A stretch of 10,532 bases of DNA. Source: JAUXIQ01 sp030620925 [NCBI: Nitrospinota bacterium] (lineage in GTDB: Bacteria; JAUXIQ01). The DNA is taken from assembly GCA_030620925.1 (NCBI GenBank), contig JAUXIQ010000035.1:1-10532 (forward strand), read 5' to 3'. A program made the translations under genes and the position numbers. Positions 5,454 through 10,532 of this stretch are shown in pieces; the first letter of the stretch is position 1; each line of letters begins with the position of its first letter. Below the pieces are notes generated by a model that ran no database searches, was not told the DNA's origin, and was given only the letters and a program-made list of their open reading frames with translations.

Positions 5454-6965
5454 ATGGCTGAACACTCAAAACCAATAGAAGGAAAGAACTACATAGAAGG
5501 AGAGTGGGTGAGCTCCTCTTCAGATGATATTTTCGAGAGCAGAAACCCGGCTGATACCGACCAGGTATTGGGAGTTTTCCCTCGTTCGACGGAGCAAGAT
5601 GCAAAAAGAGCTGTTGAAGCCGCCGTCAAAGCTTTCAAGAACTGGAAGAGTCTCTCCCGCATTAAGCGGGGGGAGCTGTTCGACAATTTCGCCCAGATTG
5701 TGAAGAGTGAACAGGAAGAGCTCTCCCGGCTTGTTACCATGGAGTGCGGGAAGGGAATCAATGAGGGCCGGGCCGATGTGGTGGAAGGTATACACATGGT
5801 GCAGTATGTGTTCGGGAGCAGCCGGATGCCTTCGGGACAGGTGGTGGCATCAGAGATTGCGGAGAAGGAATCCTACATGAAGCGTCATCCTAAAGGTCAG
5901 GTGGCGGCCATTTCCCCCTGGAACTTCCCATTTGCAATACCATTGTGGCTGTTGGGCCCATCCCTCCTTGAAGGCAACACCGCGGTATTCAAACCTTCGG
6001 AGGACACGCCTCTCATAGGCCACAAATTGGCTGAATATTTTCATCGGGCGGGTTTCCCGCCCGGAGTAGTAAACGTCGTCCACGGATACGGGGAGGAGGC
6101 GGGCGCACCGCTGGCGGCTCATCCGGAAATAGACGTGGTCCTCTTTACCGGTTCCTACGAGGTGGGTTCCCGGATAAAGCAGATTTGCTCCAACTACTAT
6201 AACAAGATGGCGGTCTGCGAAATGGGCGGCAAGAACGCTCTCCTCATCCTGGAGGATGCAGACATGGACATCGCCGTCAGTTCAGCGGTGCTCAGCGCTT
6301 TTAAGACCAGCGGACAGCGGTGTGTCAGCGCCGGGCGCTTTATAGTTCATGAGAAGATGGCGGACGAGTTTACCGAGAAGTTTCTTGAAATGACCAACCG
6401 CATCGTTATCGGCAACCCCCTGAGGGAAGACGTTTTCATGGGCCCCATCATAAACGAGCAAGGCTTGAAGAAGGTGGAATACCATAACGAGATGGCCGTA
6501 AAAGAGGGGGCGGAAGTTCTCCTGAAAGGAGAGAGGCTTGGCGGAAAAGAGTACGATCGCGGCTTCTTCATTAACCCCTTCGTTTACAAGATGAAACATA
6601 ATCATGAGAGTTTCGTCCTGAGAGAAGAAGCCTTCGGACCTCACGTGGCCATAATCCCCGTGGGGAGCGTAGAGGAAGCCATAGAGGTTTACAACGATAC
6701 TGAGTATGGATTGTCGATGGCGGTCATTACCGAGGACTACAGGAAGGCCCGCCTGGTTGAAGAAAACTGCGAATATGGCCTGGGCTATGTAAACCTGCCC
6801 AGCATAGGCGCGGAGGTGCATCTGCCCTTCGGAGGCGTTAAGAGGAGTGGAACCGGGATGCCGTCGGCGGCCACCCTCATCGACGCTGTCACCCACCGGG
6901 TGGCATGGACCATAAATCACGGCACCGAGATTAAGATGGCGCAAGGGTTAGGTGTTGAGATATAG
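5454..6965 (+). CDS. NAD(P)-dependent aldehyde dehydrogenase
   Basis: A 503-residue cytosolic aldehyde dehydrogenase that oxidises an aldehyde to its carboxylate. Numbering from the chosen start: PWNFP with N157, K180 in KPSE, FTGS (231-234) of the cofactor fold, general base E256 in CEMGGK, catalytic C290 in SGQRC, EEAFGP (391-396) and the late PFGGVKRSG (458-466). All key residues are present and the length is normal. The ATG at 5454 is preferred because AAGGAAAGG lies just upstream. An ATG at 5400 is in the same frame but lies in the loop of the terminator hairpin and would add 18 residues with no family resemblance. Following an aminotransferase that makes a semialdehyde, it plausibly takes 2-aminoadipate semialdehyde (or its cyclic form) to 2-aminoadipate, as mycobacterial Pcd does, although its PWNFP motif is not the ALDH7-type variant. 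Succinate- or glutarate-semialdehyde are alternatives. Gap to the aminotransferase stop is 107 bases. Confidence 0.9.
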   Translation: MAEHSKPIEGKNYIEGEWVSSSSDDIFESRNPADTDQVLGVFPRSTEQDAKRAVEAAVKAFKNWKSLSRIKRGELFDNFAQIVKSEQEELSRLVTMECGKGINEGRADVVEGIHMVQYVFGSSRMPSGQVVASEIAEKESYMKRHPKGQVAAISPWNFPFAIPLWLLGPSLLEGNTAVFKPSEDTPLIGHKLAEYFHRAGFPPGVVNVVHGYGEEAGAPLAAHPEIDVVLFTGSYEVGSRIKQICSNYYNKMAVCEMGGKNALLILEDADMDIAVSSAVLSAFKTSGQRCVSAGRFIVHEKMADEFTEKFLEMTNRIVIGNPLREDVFMGPIINEQGLKKVEYHNEMAVKEGAEVLLKGERLGGKEYDRGFFINPFVYKMKHNHESFVLREEAFGPHVAIIPVGSVEEAIEVYNDTEYGLSMAVITEDYRKARLVEENCEYGLGYVNLPSIGAEVHLPFGGVKRSGTGMPSAATLIDAVTHRVAWTINHGTEIKMAQGLGVEI

Positions 6966-7072
6966 GTTTTCATGCAGAGGTTATGCTGACAAGAAAAAGG
7001 GCCGTGATAGATTACCCGCCACTTTTTTTCTCGAAAACTGAACGAATGGGAAGATTATAAATACCGCCAGGT

Positions 7073-7651
7073 TTATTCTTTTTCTTCTTCATTCTCTTCT
7101 TCCTGCAGGTTTTCCAGATCCTTACCCTCAAACTCGAGGTTTTCCATATTATCATCCAGTTCGTTTATCGCCGGAGGTGACTCTTCGTCATCGCTCCCGC
7201 TTTCCAGGTCGGCCAGTTTTATAGTGTCGGAAAAAAGGTTGACCAAAAGCTCAGAAGAGTTCTGCCGTGTCAATTTATCCTTATTTTCCCTCTCGGACTG
7301 GCAGTCCACGCAGTATTTGGCGAAGGGCAAGGCTTCCAGACGCTTAAAGGAAATTCTGCTATCGCATTCCTCACAAAAGCCGTAGGTCCCTTCTTCGATC
7401 CGGGTAAGGGCATCGTCTATGGCCATGAGCTCCTGCCGCTCATGGTCGCTGAGGAGGAGGTTCAGTTCCTCGTCTCTGGAAGTTGCTGCGAGGTCGGAGC
7501 TATCTCCCTTTCTTTCGGTCTTTTTCCCCTGGTGGGATAGAATACTGAGGCTGCTAATCAGGTTCTCCCGTCTATTGAGGAGAGCCTGTTTCTGTTTTTC
7601 AAGGTCTTTATCTTTCTTAACTTTGTCAGTCTTTGAGATTTTGCGCGTCAT
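7073..7651 (-). CDS. DksA/TraR-type zinc-finger regulator with acidic C-terminal tail
   Basis: A 192-residue protein of the DksA/TraR family, whose members enter the RNA polymerase secondary channel and, with ppGpp, alter promoter choice. A long charged coiled coil spans about residues 8-85. D50-x-x-D53-x-A55 at its likely turn matches the DxxDxA tip motif needed for DksA activity. The zinc finger is C93-x2-C96 ... C114-x2-C117, with the family pattern GTYGFCEEC and LPFAKYCVDCQ. After residue 140, where E. coli DksA (151 residues) is nearly finished, it continues with about 50 strongly acidic residues ending in EEENEEEKE. The ATG at 7651 has GGAAGGG eight bases upstream. A TTG nine codons earlier is possible but less well supported. 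Its promoter lies about 155 bases upstream. Convergent with the aldehyde dehydrogenase and divergent from the SDR gene, with no evident functional link to either. Confidence 0.9.
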   Translation of the reverse strand: MTRKISKTDKVKKDKDLEKQKQALLNRRENLISSLSILSHQGKKTERKGDSSDLAATSRDEELNLLLSDHERQELMAIDDALTRIEEGTYGFCEECDSRISFKRLEALPFAKYCVDCQSERENKDKLTRQNSSELLVNLFSDTIKLADLESGSDDEESPPAINELDDNMENLEFEGKDLENLQEEENEEEKE

Positions 7652-7805
7652 TTCGCGAACCCTTCCAGCTATAAGCAATCGCTATATCTGTTGTAACAAT
7701 TTGCATTAGGACTTAAGTGAACCTTTGCCTCACTTCTCTGTTTGTGTGCACTTCACAGAAAACATGCGCAGGGAGCCACTGACCTTTTCTTTGGAGTAAG
7801 TTTAT

Positions 7806-7835
7806 AATATAAGATGGCGAGGTGGATTTGGTCAA
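7806..7835 (-). promoter_or_regulatory. Promoter of the dksA-like gene
   Basis: On the minus strand TTGACC (7830-7835), 18-base spacer, TATATT (7806-7811). It would give a leader of about 150 bases, long enough to hold regulation. Confidence 0.55.
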
Positions 7836-7954
7836 GAGCTTAATGCTTTTTTATTAATAATTTGATTATTTACCGCCATAATTTATGCCAAGGGGTTATA
7901 AACCGGAATACTTGTCCGATACCTTTCTCCCTTCGGCAGATTCCCCGAAATAGA

Positions 7955-7983
7955 TTGAATTAACCGTCGGCCTATGCTATAAA
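7955..7983 (+). promoter_or_regulatory. Extended -10 promoter of the SDR gene
   Basis: TTGAAT (7955-7960), a 17-base spacer and TATAAA (7978-7983), with TG one base before the -10 box (7975-7976), the extended -10 element. The start codon is about 55 bases beyond the expected transcript start. Confidence 0.65.
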
Positions 7984-8046
7984 AAGCCAACCCGAGATAG
8001 GTTTAGAATAAAATATATCACACGAAAAGAGAGGGAGCATTCAGCG

Positions 8047-8808
8047 ATGAGCACTAATTTTTCTCTGGAAGGAAAAGTTGCGATAGTCACCGGCGGCGGG
8101 CGTGGCATCGGGAGAGCCGTCGCGCTGGGCTTGGCCGATACGGGTTGTGAACTGGCCATCTGCAGCAGGACTCCTGCTGAATTGGAAACTACGGCCAAAG
8201 ACATAGAAGCCAAAGGTCGCAAGTGCCTGGCGATGGAGACGGACCTCAGCGATTTCCAACAGATTCAGAAACTGGTGGAAGCCACCAAGGAAAAATTCGG
8301 CAAAATCGACATACTGGTGAATAACGCCGCCAGGAGCTTCCTTCGCCCTCTCATGGAACTGCGCGAGGACGGTTACGACAAGATCATGGATACCAACGTT
8401 AAAGCCCTCTTCTTTTTGAGCAGGGAATGCGCCCAGATCATGAAGGACCAGGGTGGCGGCCGCATTATAAACATCACCACGGTTGGAGCGGAACGGGCAG
8501 GCAAGGGACTGGGGGTATATCATTCCAGCAAAGCGGCGGTCAAGATGCTCGCCATGTGCATGGCCAACGAATGGGCCGAATATAATATAAACGTAAACTG
8601 TGTGGGGCCCGGATTAACGCGCACCGAATTCAGCCGGCCCATCTGGGAGAACCCGGAAATGGCCAAGCGTGTCGCCAGCGCCATTCCCAAGGGCCGCATC
8701 GCGGAACCGGAGGAGATTGCGGGAGCGGTAGTATACCTGGCTTCCGAAGCTTCCTCTTTCGTTACCGGTCAATCTATTTATGTTGACGGCGGCTCCATGG
8801 CCTCCTGA
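8047..8808 (+). CDS. Short-chain dehydrogenase/reductase (SDR)
   Basis: A 253-residue classical SDR, a soluble NAD(P)-dependent oxidoreductase acting on an alcohol or carbonyl group. The cofactor loop is TGGGRGIG (15-22). NNAA (92-95) and the active-site Y158-x3-K162 (YHSSK) are intact, and it ends with the usual VTGQSIYVDGG (239-249). R41 after beta-2 (ICSRT) suggests NADP preference, as in many FabG-like members. The position 13 residues before the tyrosine, normally serine, is T145 (NITTVG). Threonine keeps the hydroxyl. GAGGGAG nine bases before the ATG supports the start. It appears to be a single-gene transcript with its own promoter and a terminator shared with the converging nitroreductase gene. 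The substrate cannot be told: fatty-acid reduction, gluconate-type sugars and other hydroxy compounds are all within range. Confidence 0.92.
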   Translation: MSTNFSLEGKVAIVTGGGRGIGRAVALGLADTGCELAICSRTPAELETTAKDIEAKGRKCLAMETDLSDFQQIQKLVEATKEKFGKIDILVNNAARSFLRPLMELREDGYDKIMDTNVKALFFLSRECAQIMKDQGGGRIINITTVGAERAGKGLGVYHSSKAAVKMLAMCMANEWAEYNINVNCVGPGLTRTEFSRPIWENPEMAKRVASAIPKGRIAEPEEIAGAVVYLASEASSFVTGQSIYVDGGSMAS

Positions 8809-8825
8809 GCAATTGGAAAAACATA

Positions 8826-8861
8826 AAGGGGGAGAACCGATTCAACAGGCTGCTCCCCCTT
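8826..8861. terminator. Bidirectional terminator between SDR and nitroreductase genes
   Basis: AAGGGGGAG (8826-8834) and CTCCCCCTT (8853-8861) form a perfect nine-pair stem around an 18-base loop. On the plus strand CTGTTACTTTTCTT follows. On the minus strand TATGTTTTTCC follows. Both tails are imperfectly T-rich, fitting termination of the two converging genes. Confidence 0.7.
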
Positions 8862-8892
8862 CTGTTACTTTTCTTAAATCTCCATTTACCTT

Positions 8893-9567
8893 CTAATCCA
8901 GGCCTATCCAGCTGCAGACTGTATCCAGTTCCTCCCTGTATGTATCAGCTTTTGAGACGGGATTATCGTAGTCAGGATAGCCTACGCCTATGCCCACTAT
9001 GAGGCGTTTCTCGGGCGGTACCTGAAGAAATTCTTTAACGTCGAGCTCGTAGTTAAGCAGCATACCTATGCTGCAGGTAGCCAACCCCTCTTCCTGGCAG
9101 GCCAGGTGAAGGGCCATGCTGGCCGCACCCACATCGAGCAGGTAGCGGGTGTTGAGTCCCTTGTCTATGAAGAATAGAATGGCCGCGGGCGCCCCGTAGA
9201 ACCGGTAGCTTCCTTCCATCATTTCCTGATCGCTCAAGTTTACTTTGTATTTTTCCATTTCAGCGGTCATGAATTGACGGTGTTTGCCCATCCGTTCGGT
9301 ATAGGCCGGAGGGATGCTTTTGAAGGGCTGTTTGTTGGGTTCATCCGTGGAGAACTTCTTTTTCTCTCTGCTGAATTCCACCAGCATCTCGCTCAACTGC
9401 TGTCTCTTTTCTCCTGCAACAACCACCAGGTCCCAGGGCTGGACGTTTGAGCTGGATGGCGCTCTGATAGCCGCGTTGAGCACTTTCTTAATCAGATCAC
9501 TGGAAACAGGGTCCGGCTTGAATGCCCTTACAGTCTTGCGCTTAGCTATAGCATCATAGACGTTCAT
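8893..9567 (-). CDS. Nitroreductase-family FMN oxidoreductase
   Basis: A 224-residue protein of the nitroreductase/FMN oxidoreductase superfamily, normally homodimers with FMN at the interface that reduce nitro compounds, quinones or enones with NAD(P)H. The N-terminal RKTVRAFKPDPV (10-21) supplies the usual FMN-phosphate arginines. APSSSNVQPWDLVVV (36-50) is the family's APSxxNxQPW signature. GAASMALHLACQEEGLATCSIG (147-168) is the conserved helix and loop. IVGIGVGYPDYDNP (190-203) is the C-terminal strand and GYP motif. A somewhat longer charged insertion (about 66-118) sits in the usual variable region. No iron-sulfur cluster motif is fused. AAAGGAGG four bases before the ATG strongly supports the start. 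It stands alone on the minus strand. The physiological substrate is unknown. Confidence 0.92.
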   Translation of the reverse strand: MNVYDAIAKRKTVRAFKPDPVSSDLIKKVLNAAIRAPSSSNVQPWDLVVVAGEKRQQLSEMLVEFSREKKKFSTDEPNKQPFKSIPPAYTERMGKHRQFMTAEMEKYKVNLSDQEMMEGSYRFYGAPAAILFFIDKGLNTRYLLDVGAASMALHLACQEEGLATCSIGMLLNYELDVKEFLQVPPEKRLIVGIGVGYPDYDNPVSKADTYREELDTVCSWIGLD

Positions 9568-9745
9568 CCTTCCTCCTTTGCTATTGGTATAGATTGACGA
9601 TCATAAGCCATTAGAAGGTTCTCCGCCCCTTTCGGTTCCCCGTTGCAAGTATATTATAGATGTCTCTGCTATGAAAGGATATGACGGGTTTCAGCTTGAA
9701 AATCGTTTTTTTTTGAATAAAAGTGAAAAAAATTTCATTAAGGGG

Positions 9746-9773
9746 TTGATTTTTTCTGTTTTATTATTATATT
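9746..9773 (+). promoter_or_regulatory. Candidate promoter of the PxxKW gene
   Basis: TTGATT (9746-9751), 16-base spacer, TATATT (9768-9773) in a very AT-rich tract. It would give a leader of roughly 190 bases that includes all three hairpins. The AT richness makes chance matches easy. Confidence 0.4.
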
Positions 9774-9847
9774 GTTACTTTTAAATGCTCTGGGCGGGAA
9801 TCGATAATCAAATTTCTCAATCGGCCTCCTAGACGCCTTTCTATATG

Positions 9848-9935
9848 GGTTCAGTGGGACTCTCCTTCTGAACCGCTATCAAATGTTCCGGTTTGATAAT
9901 TGGGAAAAAAGTATGCGGTTCCGCGTTTGGAACCG
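9848..9935 (+). ncRNA. Three-hairpin structured leader of the PxxKW gene (candidate cis-regulatory RNA)
   Basis: Three perfect stems follow in 88 bases. Hairpin 1 is GGTTCAG/CTGAACC (9848-9854, 9868-9874), continued after a T-T mismatch by GGGA/TCCT (9856-9859, 9863-9866) closing a three-base loop. Hairpin 2 is TATCAAA/TTTGATA (9877-9883, 9892-9898). Hairpin 3 is CGGTTCC/GGAACCG (9916-9922, 9929-9935). Hairpins 1 and 3 share GGTTC/GAACC arms, and GTTCC in loop 2 (9885-9889) can pair with GGAAC in the 3' arm of hairpin 3, so alternative folds are possible. No T-run follows, so it is not a terminator. I do not recognise a known RNA family. Confidence 0.45.
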
Positions 9936-9972
9936 TCCACAGGGAAAAATTGTCTGAAAAAAAGGAGAAGAA

Positions 9973-10257
9973 ATGCTCTGCACCACGGTTAAAAAGGATA
10001 TCGACTGCAACTTCATGACCTCTCAGGGTTGTACCTTCAACGGCGGGAGCTGTCATACCATAGTGGAAAAGTGTAATGGGTGCGATCACGTGGTTTCCTT
10101 TCAGGGGAATCAGTATTGCAGGGCCTACGCCGACCCCTCTTCCAAATGGGTACTCGGCAGGTGTAACTTTGCCACTAACGTGATTAAGGATGGGTTGAAG
10201 GAAAGCAAGCGGTTGAACCCCCTTAAGGAGTCCAAGAGGAAAAGCAGGGGAAAATAG
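9973..10257 (+). CDS. PxxKW-type cysteine-rich small protein
   Basis: A 94-residue protein with eight cysteines (3, 12, 20, 27, 34, 37, 49, 64) and the motif P55-S-S-K-W59 (DPSSKW) that names the PxxKW cysteine-rich family, which I recall from Desulfobacterota genomes. Its function is not known to me. Cysteine pairs such as C34-x2-C37 would suit metal binding or disulfides, but no histidine-rich or known cluster motif is complete. There is no signal peptide or membrane segment, so it is probably cytoplasmic. The C-terminus from about 72 is basic and contains LKESKR twice (75-80, 84-89), encoded by different synonymous codons. AAAGGAG five bases before the ATG confirms the start. It appears to be a single-gene unit behind a long structured leader, which suggests post-transcriptional control. 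Confidence 0.85.
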   Translation: MLCTTVKKDIDCNFMTSQGCTFNGGSCHTIVEKCNGCDHVVSFQGNQYCRAYADPSSKWVLGRCNFATNVIKDGLKESKRLNPLKESKRKSRGK

Positions 10258-10301
10258 CGGGAAAATTCAAGCTCGCCATCCCACGGTAAAAAGTATACAG
10301 C

Positions 10302-10347
10302 GGGGCAGCCCTGGTCCTCCCCCCCTTCGTAACTTCAAGGCTGCCCC
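10302..10347. terminator. Long hairpin between converging genes at the right edge
   Basis: GGGGCAGCC (10302-10310) and GGCTGCCCC (10339-10347) pair perfectly over nine bases around a 28-base C-rich loop. Neither side has a strong T tract right after the stem. The minus side reaches CTTTTT about nine bases on. It probably ends the minus-strand gene at the right edge, the plus-strand PxxKW gene, or both. Confidence 0.5.
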
Positions 10348-10532
10348 ATACCTTCCTTATCAGAAGATATTTCATCTATGATAATCGTGATCCGATTATC
10401 GCTCCATCGCTGAAATATCAGGCGCACCGGCGCATCATCTTTCTTGCGGTGGGCGAGGCAGCCCTCTACGAGGATGTTCTGCCTCGTATCCTGAAAGACC
10501 ACCTCTAAATCCTGGTTTTTAAACTCATAAAG
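10335..10532 (-). CDS. Hypothetical protein, C-terminal fragment (runs off the right edge)
   Basis: An open frame of 65 codons enters from the right edge on the minus strand and stops at TGA (10335-10337). No start is inside the window. The visible part contains LEVVFQDTRQNILVEGCL and PVRLIFQRWSDNRITIIID, alternating hydrophobic and charged residues that suggest beta strands of a small soluble domain. It ends in a polar SSDKEGMGQP. I do not recognise it. The uninterrupted frame, strand-like pattern and hairpin at its end support a real gene. The last codons form one arm of the hairpin at 10302-10347. Confidence 0.6.
   Translation of the reverse strand, partial: LYEFKNQDLEVVFQDTRQNILVEGCLAHRKKDDAPVRLIFQRWSDNRITIIIDEISSDKEGMGQP

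Larger units (their letters stand above)
7652..8046. other. Divergent intergenic region between dksA-like and SDR genes
   Basis: This 395-base gap has no believable gene. It contains the minus-strand promoter of the dksA-like gene with a long leader, an inverted repeat AAGTGA/TCACTT (7715-7720, 7730-7735) within that leader, and the plus-strand promoter of the SDR gene. The AT-rich stretch 7836-7950 shows nothing I can name. Confidence 0.7.
9568..9972. other. Divergent intergenic region before the PxxKW gene
   Basis: This 405-base region holds the nitroreductase promoter area (a TATAAT at 9653-9658 on the minus strand without a good -35), a candidate plus-strand promoter, and a strongly structured stretch (9848-9935). 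Two GGGAAAAA repeats lie at 9902-9909 and 9942-9949. No convincing protein-coding gene is present on either strand. Confidence 0.7.

Noticed and set aside
6282-6944. Minus-strand open frame of 220 codons
   Set aside because: Antisense to the aldehyde dehydrogenase gene with no recognisable motifs of its own.
6990-7035. Terminator between aldehyde dehydrogenase and dksA-like genes
   Set aside because: There is a run of seven T, but I could find only a three-pair GGG/CCC stem before it, too weak to call.
7652-7678. Longer dksA-like protein from a TTG codon
   Set aside because: The ATG at 7651 has a well-spaced GGAAGGG, and the TTG would use that site as coding sequence.
9841-10089. Minus-strand open frame of 82 codons
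   Set aside because: Overlaps the PxxKW gene and its structured leader, lacks a ribosome site, and shows no family features.

Overview
The window holds eight complete genes and the 3' end of a ninth. It looks like a chromosomal piece of an anaerobic Gram-negative bacterium, most likely a Desulfobacterota (former Deltaproteobacteria) member and possibly a syntrophic amino-acid user. The pointers are a DksA-type zinc-finger protein with its DxxDxA tip, a small PxxKW-type cysteine-rich protein (a family I associate with Desulfobacterota), and a ClpX-like ATPase without the usual N-terminal zinc domain. Promoters look like sigma-70 sites and most starts have clear Shine-Dalgarno sequences. I see no mobile element, CRISPR array, rRNA or tRNA.

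Layout. 59-1585 (-): ClpX-like AAA+ unfoldase. 1804-2256 (-): Lrp/AsnC regulator. 2257-2670: divergent control region with two good promoters, a central palindrome and a structured, terminator-containing leader. 2671-6965 (+): an amino-acid module made of a Leu/Phe/Val dehydrogenase-family enzyme, a class III aminotransferase resembling lysine 6-aminotransferase, and an NAD(P)-dependent aldehyde dehydrogenase. 7073-7651 (-): DksA/TraR-type protein with a long acidic tail. 8047-8808 (+): short-chain dehydrogenase. 8893-9567 (-): nitroreductase-family flavoprotein, converging on the SDR across a shared terminator. 9973-10257 (+): PxxKW cysteine-rich small protein behind a leader with three consecutive perfect hairpins. 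10335-10532 (-): C-terminal end of an unrecognised protein running off the right edge.

How the genes may work together. The Lrp regulator, aminotransferase and aldehyde dehydrogenase recall the mycobacterial lrpA / lat / pcd neighbourhood. They would convert a terminal amine such as the epsilon-amine of lysine to a semialdehyde and then to a carboxylate. The ELFV-family dehydrogenase could release ammonia and pass electrons to NAD. Its binding-pocket residues are of the phenylalanine-dehydrogenase type, so its true substrate is open. The Lrp protein is the obvious candidate sensor for the divergent operon.

The best leads for undescribed biology are the two leader regions: 2534-2607 (hairpins, a possible 9-codon leader peptide and a terminator ahead of the dehydrogenase) and 9848-9935 (three hairpins with interchangeable arms ahead of the PxxKW gene). 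The unusual ClpX and DksA variants come next.
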